Shown: one piece after another, positions 1 through 12,590 of the stretch
Position numbering within the stretch: position 1 is the first letter of the stretch
Layout: every line of letters begins with the position of its first letter
Source: Castor canadensis
Taxonomy: Eukaryota > Chordata > Mammalia > Rodentia > Castoridae
Assembly (NCBI RefSeq): GCF_047511655.1
Contig: NC_133398.1
Span: 108,082,332 to 108,146,331, forward strand
Reading direction: 5' to 3'
Length of the DNA stretch: 64,000 nt
The notes under the pieces: generated by a model
The model's input: the letters and a program-made list of their open reading frames with translations, nothing else
Database searches by the model: none
What the model was told of the DNA's origin: nothing
Made by a program: the position numbers and the translations under genes

Positions 1-964
1 AGAGTATTTCCAGGTGGGGTAGGGAGAACCCAAAGGAAGTGTCCATCTAGGTAATTTTCCAGATGTTTGCACACAGTTAAACTCAGCTCATGACCCTTAG
101 ACACTGGTGAAAGGTGTCTCTCTGCCAGTTAGATATCTGATGATCCGTGTCTTTAGTGTACCAGTGAAATGTCAAATTGAGATTTTTATTCTGTTAGTCT
201 ACATAGTTAATAAAGTTAGTTTCCAAATTAAAAAAAAAAGAAAATGTAGGCACAAATAAAAGTGTATATGAGAATGTTGAACTGGCATGATAAAAAAGAA
301 TTATTCTCAGAATTACAGAATTAGCTACGTGGTCTTGGGCATCATATTTGGCTCTTTGTTTCTTTTCTCTTTTCCCACTTTGGTTAAATTGGCTTTGAAC
401 TCATGGACTCAAGTCTTCTTCCTAACTCATTTTCCTAAGCAGCTAGCATTGTGGGTTTGCACTTCCATGCCCTGTTCCACATTTGCCTTTTTGTTTATCT
501 AAGAGCAATCACAGGATGAGTCTGTATGCAGTCAGCTGATCATAACCTAAGTGCTGCCTGTAACACTACTGTATTCACAAAAATAGTATGATAAATTAGC
601 AGAGATAAAAATGGGAGACTCTTGAGGTCAAGTCCCTCTAAAACTATAGTTTTGGTTAATATCTGTGTTAACAAGTGTATGAACATTTCATGCAAGCAAA
701 TACTTTACTTACTCTAGGTTACAGAAAAGTCTTGGGATACTTTTCCATGTTCTATCTCTACAGTCAAGATCAAATCCAATATAGGCAAAGTGATTGGGTA
801 AGAAACAGAGTTCTAGGACTGTATTGTACCCACTACTACAAACTACCATGCATATTGTGATAAGGGGTTCTAGCAAAGCACGATAAGATGTAAAAGGATC
901 AAGTTAACTACTCTTTGAGTTATTTTAGTTCATTATCCTTCTTAAAGGATGTGCACATGTATGC

Positions 965-985
965 ATGTGTGTGTGTGTGTGTGTG
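965..985. repeat. (GT)n microsatellite
   Basis: Short pure GT run. Confidence 0.9.
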
Positions 986-1145
986 AAATAATTAAGGACT
1001 AGTCTAATTTTTAAATTCCTGTCTTATATCAGACCTATGGCACCTAAACATCACAGTGATTATTAGGAACCTAAAATATTCAGAATTATATTTTGCCAGA
1101 AGTCAGTGAACTATAAATTATGGTATTATCTATAAATGTTCTTAC

Positions 1146-2351
1146 CTTCACATCTTTGACATTCATCCTCATTTCTTCCTTTCCCACAAATATATCATCA
1201 ATATCCACCAGGACATACCTGTCCAAGAACAATGTCAGCCTCTTTCCTGATAAGAAGCAGGTGGTGCCTATGAAGATCACCTTGTGCAGACATCATGAAG
1301 TACCAGATCCGGAATTACTGTTGCATAGAGTGTTTTGCTGGACAAAGGTGAAAAGCATTTTCCTGCATGCAATTCACTTAAAAGCACAGGTTGGTAGGTT
1401 GAATGGTTATATCAGAAAATAGTCCTGTCTTCCCCAGAAAGCAGTCCCTTCTTGACCTTAGGGACTTTGGTAACAGGCAGCAAAGGAGACTGAGGGTTGA
1501 CAAAGCAGCCCTTTAGAGCTAGATTATTAAAAAGTTTTAATGGAAAGCCTTTTAATTGTGTACTTAGTAAGCTGTTCTCATCGGTTTTATGAAAACCAAT
1601 TTTATTAACACTGTATTCCACACAGCATTTTTGCAAAAGCTCTTCCTTCCATAAGTCCATGCTGACATACTTCAAAATATTTTCATAAATAACTGTAGTA
1701 TACTTCTCTTTGCCATTATCTGTAAGAGGAGGCATGTCTCCCTTGCCAGGGGCGATGAGCATGTGGTACTGAAATCGAGTGGACTCCAAGATCGCTATGC
1801 GTTCTTTTTTTAAAATTAATTCATTCACATGCACATACATATTTGGCTCATTTCTCTCCCAGTGATATCTTGACCAAATTGAGACTATTGGCTCTTTATA
1901 AAGAGGAAGATAATAGGGTCAGTTTTGGATGTATCCATAAGTTTAACTGTTTTCAAATCCATGGATGGATAAGGTAGAATTTTGATGTCAGCACATTCTG
2001 CTTCTGCAGTGGTTTCAATAAGTGTCATTTCCTGTAGAGGAACTAGGCATAAATGACAATGCTTACAAAATAAAAAGTATCTAAAGGAAAAATCAATGCT
2101 TGAAAACTTCTCTGAAGCCTCACAATAAGATTCATTTTTTAAAATAATGCCTTGCAAGTATTTTCCAACTCTTTTCCTAAAGTGCCATAGTGAATAAAGT
2201 ATGAGATGGTACAAGTATCAATTTCCAAAAGTTCATGTAACCATTGTAAATCATGTAAAATATTTGAAAGGATCACAAATGAGGGCAAAAGTAGAAGAGA
2301 TTTTGAATATATCTGATACCAAGAATTGCTGCAGAATCCTTTAAGCATTGT
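1146..2351 (-). pseudogene. NDST4: NDST4 first coding exon, decayed and unprocessed
   Basis: Relic of the large first coding exon of NDST4, a Golgi type II membrane enzyme that N-deacetylates and N-sulfates heparan sulfate. On the minus strand the exon follows an acceptor (cttctctttcag, ending at 2352) and ends at a donor (gtaagaac, first base 1145), so it was copied with introns, not from mRNA. The start codon is at 2135-2133, followed by a readable signal-anchor. Then come stretches such as [55 protein letters not shown] and [18 protein letters not shown]4 fits better than NDST3 because of 'TKVPKVKKG' and '[10 protein letters not shown]'. Lesions: stop in the anchor segment, about 13 bp missing just after it, TAG at 1887-1885, a 65-bp insertion at 1799-1863, TGA at 1414-1412, and a deletion of about 40 bp near 1290. 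No second NDST4 exon is seen in the window. The sulfotransferase part is absent. Confidence 0.9.
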
Positions 2352-2603
2352 CTGAAAGAGAAGAGAAATATATTATCTAAAACAAAAGTAGGAACATACA
2401 CATTTATATTTATATGCATGTTCAAATATATATGCCATTATTTTGCATTTCAACTTTAACAAACCTTTGGATTTGACAGAGTTTTGAATACTTAGAAGAG
2501 AAAATAAAAAAATAAAGATAGCTACATTAGCTTTAAAAGAAATATTTTCATGTCATGTTTAGGCCAAATTCATTGGCAGCAATGAGTTTGATACTGCTGA
2601 ACA

Positions 2604-2795
2604 TGTCAGGCGTGGTGGTACGTGCTTATAAGCCTAGGTCCTTGAGAAGCAGAGATCAAGAGGATTGCAGTTTGAGACCAGCCTAGATAAAAATTTAGTA
2701 AGACCCCATCTGAATCATTAAGCCAGTTGTGAGGTGTAGGTAGGAGGATCTCAATCCAGGCTGGTCTGGGCATAAAAATGCAAGAATCTGATACT
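2604..2795 (+). repeat. B1-type SINE, diverged
   Basis: The 'caggcgtggtggtacgtgcttataagcc' head and 'gagaccagcctagataaa' middle are typical 7SL/B1-like SINE sequence. It ends in a degenerate second arm. Confidence 0.75.
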
Positions 2796-3625
2796 TTTAA
2801 TTAAAGTGTGAATAATGGATGGAGAGGTTACATTCACAAACCACAGAGGGTTTGTCAGCTTAGCTCTGGCATAATCAGCCCCCCATGCTTAGTGAGAGGC
2901 TGTACCTCTGAGGACCTGTTCCTCAGAGTGTTCTTGCTGTTGAAGGGATTTGCCTCTGCTCCCAGGTGACAGCCAGGGTACACAGCCTTTTCAGTTAGGA
3001 GATATCTCTTAGTGCAGCCATGGCCGGATCACCATACAAAACATACCTCAATGCTGTTTTTATCATTGTCATTGTTAAAAAGCACAGGAAATAAGATTTG
3101 CCAGTAGACTTCATAATTTCCTCAATGCCAAGAATGTTATATAACTCCTCTGATAGGATGTTAATTCTGAGTGATTCACAGATATGAAGCCCATGGTTGT
3201 GAGAGAATGTAATACCACAACCTTAATCCAACTAGTGTCAAAGAAGTATGAAGCAATTATGTAGGTTTAATGTCTGTGTATTTTTCTCAGAACACCTATT
3301 GGTGACTTCAACTCCAGGCCTACTGCATGGGGTCCCAACTGTACTAACTTAGCTCCAGGACTTCTGTAAGATTTTGTTTTTTATTTCCAAAAGCTTTTGG
3401 ATTCCCAGAAATGTGACTTACATAGCTCTCAAAGAATACTCCACGGCACTTCCAAAACTTCTTCCCCTCCAACCTCACCTTCATGAGAAACCATTTGTGG
3501 AAGAAAAGGGGACCCCAAATTTTCCTGGAGCCTTCCCACTCTACCTGTAGATTCAGATCTATTGGTTGCTGTACATCCTCTCTTTCTGTAAGGTAATGTT
3601 GACTAGACAGCTAAAAGAAGGCACG

Positions 3626-3705
3626 AGGGATGAGGATGTAGCTCAAGGGGAGATCATGCTTAGCATGCTCCTGTTTACGTCCTGAGTTCAAACTGCAGCA
3701 CCCAT
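3626..3705 (+). repeat. ID-type SINE
   Basis: 'ggatgaggatgtagctcaaggg...tcctgagttcaaactgcagcac' is a tRNA-related ID SINE with degraded A and B boxes. Confidence 0.75.
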
Positions 3706-4329
3706 AAAAGTAAACAAGTAACATTTTAAGCTGATTGAACATCAGGTAAGGAGAACTAGCCACCATGCTCATGATATGAAGGGGACTGGTAAGTCACAGA
3801 AGCCTTGGTTTTCAATGTCTTAGCCTGAAGCCACACGGGAGACTTAACAGAGGTGAGGCATTTGCAGGGCCAGGTGTTTTCCCAGAATCACAGCATCAGA
3901 ATCTTATGACCTGTTTGTTAAACAAGCAGGTTGCATGCTCCCTCCCTTCCTTAGTGGGCACCCTAGGCTCATTTCAGGGCAGGCTGCACTGCTGGGAGAA
4001 AAGCAAGCAGAAGGGAGCACATTGCAGGTGGTCCCAGAGGACCAGAGGAGCACCAGGCTGAGACTACAAGAACCCTCCAGGAGCTGCCCTGTGAGCTGGG
4101 TCATTTTTTCCCCATGTGGGGAGGGGAGAGGAATGTGTCCTTATCAACTTGGGTCAATTTCAGCCTCCTCTGTCGTCCTTTAGTCACTCCTGCCCTTTTT
4201 TCCTTCCTACCCACCCTCCTGGCCATGGGACAGGTGTCCCCATGGTCCTATGTGCTCTCTGGGCTCCACTTCAAATCTAATAAGAATCTCTACAAATCTG
4301 CTCTCTGTATGCATCCTGGGTCACATTTC

Positions 4330-4640
4330 TGCACAATGCTGTGGTTTGAATATGCTCTGTCCTAAACAAACTCATTCAGGAGTTTAATCTCCTGTCTTAG
4401 GCTATGATAGTTAAGGGAAACTTAATTTGACTGTAGATTTTAGAGGTGGAAACTGATTAGATTGGACAATTGGGATGGAGCTCCCATGATTGAATCTTAC
4501 AGACTTTATAAAAAAGGAGGGAGGGAGGGGGAAGGAGAGGAGAGGAGAGGAGAGGAGAGACAGAGAGAGACCAAGAGAGAGAGAGAACCCTAGATCTGTG
4601 AACTCAGTGACACACATGCTCTCATCATGATAGAATGCAA
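4330..4640 (+). repeat. Old LTR-like repeat with purine simple repeat
   Basis: 'tgtggtttgaatatgctctgtcc...aggagtttaatctcc' resembles old mammalian MaLR-type elements. It contains a GGGA/GAGAGG purine run at 4511-4588. Family assignment is uncertain. Confidence 0.45.
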
Positions 4641-4910
4641 CCAAGGGGACCTCACCAGAGACTGCACCAGAATTGTGACCTAACTAACTGCTTTCCTTAC
4701 AAAGTATCCTGCCTTGCATATTTTATGATAGTTAAGAGAGAAGCTGACTAAAACACATTAAAGTCTGAAAATGACAGGTGGCTATTCACTCAGTATAGCA
4801 TCCAGAACAATGGTAGCCTCTGGCAGGAAGAGAGATACATGCTCATCTAAAGCCCTACAACCTGGTACATCTGTGCCTTGCCATGTCAGACTTGGTCTTG
4901 GAATCAAGAG

Positions 4911-4995
4911 TGAGCCGGTGGTGGTGGTGCAGGAAATTAATGAGGTAAAGAGGATGAAGCAGGAGGATCTCGAGTTTGAGACCAGCCTGGGTTAA
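4911..4995 (+). repeat. B1-type SINE fragment
   Basis: 'gccggtggtggtggtgcagg...ggaggatctcgagtttgagaccagcctggg' matches the left arm of the window's dimeric SINEs. Confidence 0.7.
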
Positions 4996-5224
4996 ATTTT
5001 TGTCAAGTCATGTGGAGAGGGGAGTGGTAGAAGAGAAAGAATAACGGAGCAGGGTCTAATATATGTACATATGGAAATTTCATGACACTCTTTGAATAAC
5101 TCTAGTAAAAATTGTTTTTAAATGTCAAGAATGATATTGCCTAAGTATATTAGTGGTTGCTGCTATGGAAGGGTTTGCATAGGTTTGAGGTTTGTAGTTC
5201 ACATTTAAGGCATCTTCCCAGAAG

Positions 5225-5625
5225 TACTACAGCCTCAGCTCTGTATGCCTGGCGCTCCCAGTATATTAAGGTTCTGTGTCTCAGAGGTTCCCCACAGGTC
5301 CCACCGTGCTAAGATCTAAGTGCTGCCAGCACTATTTTCCTGCAGCCAGGGGAGAATGTTCCCCGTCTGGCTTCTAATGGCCTCATGTATGTTTTGGCTC
5401 ATGGCTTCTTCCTCCATCTTGAGAGCCAACAAAGTTTTGTCTTTCTGTGCCTTTCTCCCATGGTCATCTCTTTTTAAAAGTACTTTGGTTTCATTCAACA
5501 CACTGGAATCATCTAGAATAATCTGGCCATCTCTGTCAGCTGACAGGAACCTTACTTCTATCTGCGCAGTCATTCCACCTTACCCACGAACAACATGCTC
5601 ACAGGTTGTTGAGGTTAGAATGTGG
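5225..5625 (-). repeat. Old mammalian interspersed repeat (MaLR/MLT-like)
   Basis: The minus strand matches a pattern common in mammals ('ggctctcaagatggaggaagaagccatgagcc', 'attctcccctggctgcaggaaaatagtgctggcagcacttagatcttagc'). A chance 85-codon open frame on minus (5573-5316) lies within it and is not considered a gene. The exact family is from memory of the consensus. Confidence 0.5.
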
Positions 5626-6386
5626 ACTTCTTTGTGGGAAGAGGGACTTACTCTGCCTATCACAGGTGCTTAATGACACCAAACCAACAGGTAACACAAG
5701 AAGCTACTTTTCTCATGGGGGTGATTGATTCTGAATATCAGGGGGAATTGCTTCTGCATATGGGGCAAAGTGGAGTATCCCAGTATCACTGGAAAAAGAC
5801 AAATTTTTGAGATTGTATTAATCTCTATTTATCTTTTTCTAGGTCAAGGGATGTAATTAGTTTTTGTTAAGTGTTGTCTTGTGCTTTTAACTACAAATGG
5901 AATTGTATTTGACTCTACAAAGCCATCTTAAGTATTTTAAATCCCTCTGTAGATTAGCCAACACCTGTGCTTATCTCATGTCTAATATTACAAAACATTC
6001 CTCAAAAAGCTTGTCAGTTTTCCAGCCTGTATGGAAAATCAGACAAACTGATAAGTGATAATATGTATACTTTAATAACTTGACTGGGATAATTTGCTAG
6101 ACTTGAATTATTTAATGCAACTGCATAAATTCTATACTATTTTAGAGTTTAAAGCTACAAAAGTATTGTCAGGAATTGCTTGGATACTGAATAATAAATA
6201 ATAAATTTCTGAACATCTTTTCTTATCACTCATACAAGAATAACATAGGTAATGTCTATTAGTAAAAGCTGTGTATGTTTTCACCAATTTTAATGTCAAA
6301 AAGCTACTATTTGTCCCCAGTTTTTCTGTGATTCCTTCAGGAAAGGATTTTTTCTTTCCTAATGTGCAATGTTAGATAAAAACATT

Positions 6387-6472
6387 GGGCTGGATGTATG
6401 GCTCAAGCACTAGAGTACCTGCTTAGCAAGTGTGAAGCCCTGAGTTCAAACTCCAATAGCAAAAAAAAAAGT
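6387..6472 (+). repeat. ID-type SINE
   Basis: 'gggctggatgtatggctcaagcac...gccctgagttcaaactccaatagc' with an A-tail. The tRNA-like A and B boxes are visible but it is a retroposon, not a tRNA gene. Confidence 0.85.
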
Positions 6473-6659
6473 AAATGAGTGAAAAGAAAGAAGCAAGAAA
6501 TCTTAATGTCCAAGTGACTCTCAAAATGAAAGTCATAAGGAAATGTCACGTTATAGGACTTTTAATCTCTTGGGTTGGGTTTTTTCAACCCTTCTAAATA
6601 TCTAATTGAAATTTTATACTATGTACTTCCCTCTAGTTACAATAACCTACACATTTTTT

Positions 6660-8433
6660 TTTCACTATCTGAGAATTTTTTTTTCATTTTTCTTTTATTA
6701 TTCATATGTGCATACAAGGCTTGGTTCATTTCTCCCACCTGCCCCCACCCCCTCCCTTACCACCCACTCCACCCCCTCCCGCTCCCCCCCCAATACCCAG
6801 CAGAAACTATTTTGCCCTTATCTCTAATTTTGTTGTAGAGAGAGTATAAGCAATAATAGGAAGGAACAAGGGGTTTTGCTGGTTGAGATAAGGATAGCTA
6901 TACAGAGCATTGACTCACATTGATTTCCTGTGCATGGGTGTTACCTTCTAGGTTAATTCTTTTTGATCTAACCTTTTCTCTAGTTCCTGGTCCCCTTTTC
7001 CTATTGGCCTCAGTTGCTTTAAGGTATCTGCTTTAGTTTCTCTGCATTAAGGGCAACAAATGCTAGCTAGTTTTTTAGGTGTCTTACCTATCCTCACCCC
7101 TCCCTTGTGTGCTCTCGCTTTTATCATGTGCTCATAGTCCAATCCCCTTGTTGTGTTTGCCCTTGATCTAATGTCCACATATGAGGGAGAACATACGATT
7201 TTTGGTCTTTTGGGCCAGGCTAACCTCACTCAGAATGATGTTCTCCAGTTCCATCCATTTACCAGCGAATGATAACATTTCGTTCTTCTTCATGGCTGCA
7301 TAGAATTCCATTGTGTATAGATACCACATTTTCTTAATCCATTTGTCTGTGCTGGGGCATCTTGGCTGTTTCCATAACTTGGCTATTGTGAATAGTGTCG
7401 CAATAAACATGGTGTGCAGGTGCCTCTGGAGTAACAGTCTTTTGGGTATATCCCCAAGAGTGGTATTGCTGGATCAAATGGTAGATCGATGTCTAGCTTT
7501 TTCAGTAGCCTCCAAATTTTTTTCCAGAGTGGTTGTACTAGTCTACATTCCCACCAACAGTGTAAGAGGGTTCCTTTTTCCCCGCATCCTCGCCAACACC
7601 TGTTGTTGGTGGTGTTGCTGATGATGGCTATTCTAACAGGGGTGAGGTGGAATCTTAGTGTGGTTTTAATTTGCATTTCCTTTATTGCTAGAGATGGTGA
7701 GCATTTTTTCATGTGTTTTCTGGCCATTTGAATTTCTTCTTTTGAGAAAGTTCTGTTTAGTTCACATGCCCATTTCTTTATTGGTTCATTAGTTTTGGGA
7801 GAATTTAGTTTTTTAAGTTCCCTGTATATTCTGGTTATCAGTCCTTTGTCTGATGTATAATTGGCAAATATTTTCTCCCACTCTGTGGGTGTTCTCTTCA
7901 GTTTAGAGACCATTTCTTTTGATGAACAGAAGCTTTTTAGTTTTATGAGGTCCCATTTATCTATGCTATCTCTTAGTTGCTGTGCTGCTGGGGTTTCATT
8001 GAGAAAGTTCTTACCTATACCTACTAACTCCAGAGTATTTCCTACTCTTTCTTGTATCAACTTAAGAGTTTGGGGTCTGATATTAAGATCCTTGATCCAT
8101 TTTGAGTTAATCTTGGTATAGGGTGATATACATGGATCTAGTTTCAGTTTTTTGCAGACTGCTAACCAGTTTTCCCAGCAGTTTTTGTTGAAGAGGCTGC
8201 TATTTCTCCATCATATATTTTTAGCTCCTTTGTCAAAGATAAGTTGCTCATAGTTGTGTGGCTTCATATCTGGATCCTCTATTCTGTTCCACTGGTCTTC
8301 ATGTCTGTTTTTGTGCCAGTACCATGCTGTTTTTATTGTTATTGCTTTGTAATATAGTTTGAAGTCAGGTATTGTGATACCTCCTGCATTGTTCTTTTGA
8401 CTGAGTATTGCCTTGGCTATTCGTGGCCTCTTG
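6660..8433 (-). mobile_element. Young 5'-truncated L1 with 14-bp target-site duplication and short 3' transduction
   Basis: Antisense L1 3' part: poly-A as poly-T at the left end, a 3'UTR with a G-rich tract (C-rich on plus, about 6735-6790), then the ORF2 C-terminus. ORF2 is open on minus for 225 codons (8060-7383) and ends 'MFSLICGH' near 7168. Motifs 'AKLWKQPRCP', 'MEFYAAMKKNEMLSFAGKW' and the cysteine-rich '[15 protein letters not shown]' mark the C-terminal domain. Flanks carry the duplication cctacacatttttt at 6646-6659 and 8434-8447. Two poly-T runs separated by 13 non-L1 bases (6663-6675) suggest a short 3' transduction. Near identity to the copy at 18.4 kb implies a recently active subfamily. 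Confidence 0.92.
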
Positions 8434-8449
8434 CCTACACATTTTTTCT

Positions 8450-10660
8450 AATCCACTTTTATTTGAAACCCTTTTTCTTTAATAGCTTTAGCTTTATACT
8501 TCTTCAGAAATGTCAAGAATTGAACTTCATTGAGAAAAACAGATGTCAGGATTTGACAGTGGTGAATAACCAGGTCTATCCTTTGTCAGTCTTTGGATTT
8601 TAAGTGACAGAGACACTGTGGAGAACTGCTTCTTTTCTTGAAATCCTTGTTTTGTACATGTTGTGCCATAGTGAATGAGTGGATGCTAAATAAATTTAAA
8701 ACATGAATCTTCCCAAATCATCTGATTCATTACAGTGAAAATGTCCAGTTAGCATGCTGATAACATTGAACATTCTGAAATAATTCTATAGAGTTTTACC
8801 CTTTTTTGGTTCTTTCTAATCTGTCTTTATGCTTAGGTTTTAATATTGTGTCTAATCACATTGGCTTGTGAAAGTAACTATAGTAATTACAAAAATACTG
8901 TTCAATGTTTAAATTATTTTTCAACAAATCACATTTGCTTGATACATACTATCATAAGGGACTTACAGAGTTTCTAGGATTGAAGTTCATTTTCTTTTGG
9001 CAAACATATGTATTTGTGCTGAGTCTTTTTGCCAATGTTATTATTATTATCTATAAGGATTTCAGAATTTAAGTAAGAGAGAATCATCCTATCCAGTGTG
9101 TTTACATCAGATTATGAGGTTATGGCACATGGGCCATATCTTAGAATTACATTGGATTTGATAAGAACTTCATTTGACATTAACAATTGAGCATTTTCTG
9201 CATTTTTCAGATGAAAATAATAAAAATGTGGTCTTTGCCCTGACTTGGCTAGTAGTCACATGATTTATAAGTATGTTTTCCATGCAGGACAGTTTGCCAA
9301 CCTTGATAAAAAGTCACTGTGTAAATTTTTTCTTTCACTACAGCCTATAATCTTCAAAATAGGATAAGCATCTTGTCAGTTTTGATGGGATATGACACTA
9401 AGTCTACCAGATGGAAAAGCCTGTTAAGAAGTAGAAAAGCTTTAGTAACTCACTGAGTGTGATGGTTTATCCCTTTCTGTCTCTTTGTTACAGCAGGAAG
9501 GAAGGGAAGGAAGGAAGGAAGGAAGGAAGGAAGGAAGGAAGGAAGGAAGGAAGGAAAGAAGGAAAGAGAGAAAAAAATAAAGTCCTGTGCATTTTTAATA
9601 GACAGCAGAAAACAAAACAAAACAGGATAGACTGTTAGTGACCCTGACCATTCAGGCATGAAAGTTATGGAAACTATACCAGATAGGACACTTTATATAA
9701 CTGAAGCGATTGCTGAGAAAAGGAAGAGGGAGTGTGGAGCAGAGAGTGGAAGAAGAAAATTAGGATGTCTATTTCTTGTGTTAAACCTCTTGTTTCCACA
9801 TAGCACCTGTGTGTCCTGGACTGGAGCCTAAGTGGTACAGTTGTTCAAGCTAACTATGAGAACTGTCCTCTGTAGCAGAGAGGTTGGCCCGCTGCCAACA
9901 TCACTCAGCCTTTGCCCCAAGGGTAAAGCTGAAGCAGGGAAGCAACTGCAGGCCAGGGATTCTGTTTCCTAAGCCCCTTGATTCTAGATGGAGTGTGTGA
10001 TTAGTTCTTAGCAATGAAACAAGAGAGAAAAAGATGTGCTTGAAGACTTAGTACAAAAAATAGATTGCAAAAACCTCAATAATTTTGTATATTGGATATA
10101 TTACTAAATAAAATAAAAGGAATTATTAATCTCACCTGTTTGTTTTTACTTTTTAATATGATTACTCAATAATTTAGTGTACATATGTGCTTCACATTGT
10201 CTTTCAATTGGGCCAGGCTGCCCTGAGGGTTACAAAGCACAGTTTGATGTATAACCATGAAAACACCAACCAGAAACATTTGCACTTCTTGATACATGAG
10301 AAAAGAATGAACTTCTGTCTTGCTAATTCTCTGACATCTGGGTTTACTCATTAGAGCAATGAATATTAGTCTGTCTAATATACTATATGTACTGCCACAT
10401 GAAAAGGAATAAACAAGCAAACAAATTTTAAAAAAACTTCCTGCAAATAGCAGCAAGCAGAGTCAAGAGATCAAAAGGGAGAGTCAGAGGCCTGTCAGCC
10501 TTGGATGAGCCTTCTGGATCCAGTCATGCCCAAAGCCAGAAAGGACATGGACTTCCCAATTACTTAATTTGATAATTATCTTCTAGCTGGAGTTAAGTTG
10601 AGTTAGGCATCTGCCGTTTGCAAAGAAATGTTCCTGATCAAAGTCTGTGTTTACCTAGAA
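8450..10660. other. Unique or very old DNA
   Basis: AT-rich sequence with one GGAA microsatellite. No exon, RNA or recent repeat recognised. Confidence 0.6.
9495..9568. repeat. (GGAA)n microsatellite
   Basis: About 15 tandem ggaa units with few breaks, ending in 'agaaggaaagagag'. A minus-strand open frame with Ser/Phe/Leu/Pro repeats is a product of the repeat. Confidence 0.95.
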
Positions 10661-10666
10661 TCTTTT

Positions 10667-10955
10667 TTTAAATTCATTTATTCGCATGTGCATACATTGT
10701 TTGGGCCATTTCTCTCCCCCTATTCCCCACCCCCGCCCTCTTCCCCCCAACTCCCCTTGCTTCCAGGCAGAACCTGTTCTACCCTTATATCTAATTTTGT
10801 TGAAGAGAATACATAAGCATAATAAGAAAGACAAAGTATTTTTGCTAATTGAATTAAGGATAGCTATACAAAGAGATTCCTAGCATTGCTTCCATGTACA
10901 AATATGTTACAACTCAAGTTGATTCATCTCTAACTGATCTTTGTCAGTAGCTCTG
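10667..10955 (-). mobile_element. L1 3'UTR fragment
   Basis: Antisense copy of the older L1 3' end also seen at 56.3 kb and 57.9 kb. It has 'ttcatttattcgcatgtgcatac' style terminal sequence at the left, then the C-rich tract (G-rich on the L1 strand), then the 'tctaattttgttgaagagaa' segment. It contains only 3'UTR. Small plus-strand reading frames in it are meaningless. Confidence 0.85.
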
Positions 10956-11374
10956 ATGCCACTCACTCAGTGACCTGCTCTCAATATCCGTGCAGTATCA
11001 AAGTGAATGGGACTATCACCACCCAAGTGCCTAGTGTGAGACCTTTGGCTTTCCTCATCTCTTCCATACTCTGCCTAAAATCCTGTCTCCTTGTCATAGA
11101 TGAAACTCAGACTTACTTCTCTGCCCAGGCACATCCCCTAACCACCTCACCCAGCCATACTGCCTCAGGACCTCCAATGTTCCCTGTTGATTCCACCTAA
11201 TGGGCATCTAAGTTTTTTTTTCTCATTTCCTAAGCTTTTGTATTCTATACTTGAACTCCTGTAGTTGTAATACACCATGGTTATCATATCACTTACCATG
11301 TCATTGAACATTTTTTATTTTAATTGTTTCTTTTTCTAGTAAAGCTTTAAGTTAAAGGAAGACAAGTGCTATAC

Positions 11375-11465
11375 TCTCCTCTTCCTCATGTATCTCCATA
11401 CCTGGTACTGTCCACAGTAGGAGAGCAACACATATTTGCTAATAAAAGAATTGATGAATGAATGG
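11375..11465 (+). repeat. L2 3'-end fragment
   Basis: 'cctggtactgtccacagtaggagagcaacacatatttgctaataaaagaattgatgaatgaatgg' matches the L2 3' tail pattern. Confidence 0.6.
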
Positions 11466-12590
11466 CTAAAATAATAAAATTGTTCTAACAACTAATACAA
11501 GAGTTTGTTTTTAGAAAATCTTATGTGTCTTCAGAAATTGCATGATAAAAATATAAGACTAACTCGCACAAGTTATTTTTGTCACAGCAATTTTAACAAT
11601 AAAGGTCTTTCCAAAGTTATAATTAACATAGCTCTTATGCCAAAAATAAAATTTCAGGCTTCTTAGTACATGCAGTTTTTGCTACAGTAATAGGTTTTCC
11701 TTTCCTATCATTACTATAATGCTTCCATGTGTCTTATATGCTATCATCCATTGCTACAATAAACAAAGTACAAGAAAAGTCAAAGGTAACTTAACATTCT
11801 CTTTGGTCAATGCAGAGTGTCATTTCCAATCTCAAGGTTATCATCAATTTTGAGTAGCTCAATGTGAGTAGGATACAATTAATTGTCTAAGTTAAGTTCA
11901 CATTTGGAAAAATCTTATTAATTTCATGAAATTGACTGTACATTGGTATGGCAACAAGGCCAACTAAGCATGATCATCTTTTCCACATTCTACCTTTTGT
12001 GGAAAGGTAAAAGAAATAAGCAGTCCATGTTGATCCCCATCCTTACCTTCTACCCTGCTTTACTTGTGCCTATCACTTAATGCATTTTAAAAACAATATC
12101 ATCAAGTACTACCTAATTTCTAACATAGTAGCATTCTGATATCTCTGGAACCTTTTATTTTAGGGTCTTTCAATCAGGAAACAAGGTGGCTGTTAATAGA
12201 GATAGGTTCTCTCATTCGAAATCGGGCCACCACTAGCAGATATATTTGTGGATGGCTATATGCAGGGTCTACTAAGCAAGGAAGCCACAGAATTGACAAA
12301 AACTACCTATAATACCCAAATGTAATGAACAGCGCTTTCTCACTTCATGCATGTACAAATGACCCAGTGGAAGAAAGGAAATTATAGGTTAATTAATTCA
12401 GTTTTCTATTCTGATCTTTATAAATATGGTTGCTGTCATATAAAACCAGGATAAGTTCCTAGAAGTGAACAGCTACTTTGGTGTCCAGTATTTACTTTAA
12501 AATAAAATTTGAATACATTTTTAGCATAAATCTGGATGGTACTTTGTTAAGTAATTCAAAAGCAGTCTGTTTTCTGGAGGATTGCATTGT

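Larger units (their letters stand above)
2352..4329. other. Intronic or intergenic DNA upstream of the NDST4 pseudo-exon
   Basis: Apart from two SINEs it holds no recognisable gene. The overlapping plus and minus frames at 3904-4365 are short, mutually overlapping and lack similarity. Confidence 0.6.

Noticed and set aside
1120..1422. 100-codon plus frame as a gene
   Set aside because: It is the antisense shadow of the NDST4 exon.
5316..5573. 85-codon minus frame as an unknown gene
   Set aside because: The sequence follows a widespread old interspersed repeat also present at 14.1-14.5 kb, so the frame is probably chance.
6387..6472. tRNA gene
   Set aside because: It has A- and B-box-like parts but no cloverleaf and has an A-tail. 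It is an ID-type SINE, as are the similar copies elsewhere.
7383..8060. 225-codon open frame on minus as a host gene
   Set aside because: It is the C-terminal part of L1 ORF2 in a flanked 5'-truncated element.
9450..9659. Minus frame with Ser-Phe-Leu-Pro repeats
   Set aside because: It is a translation of the GGAA microsatellite.
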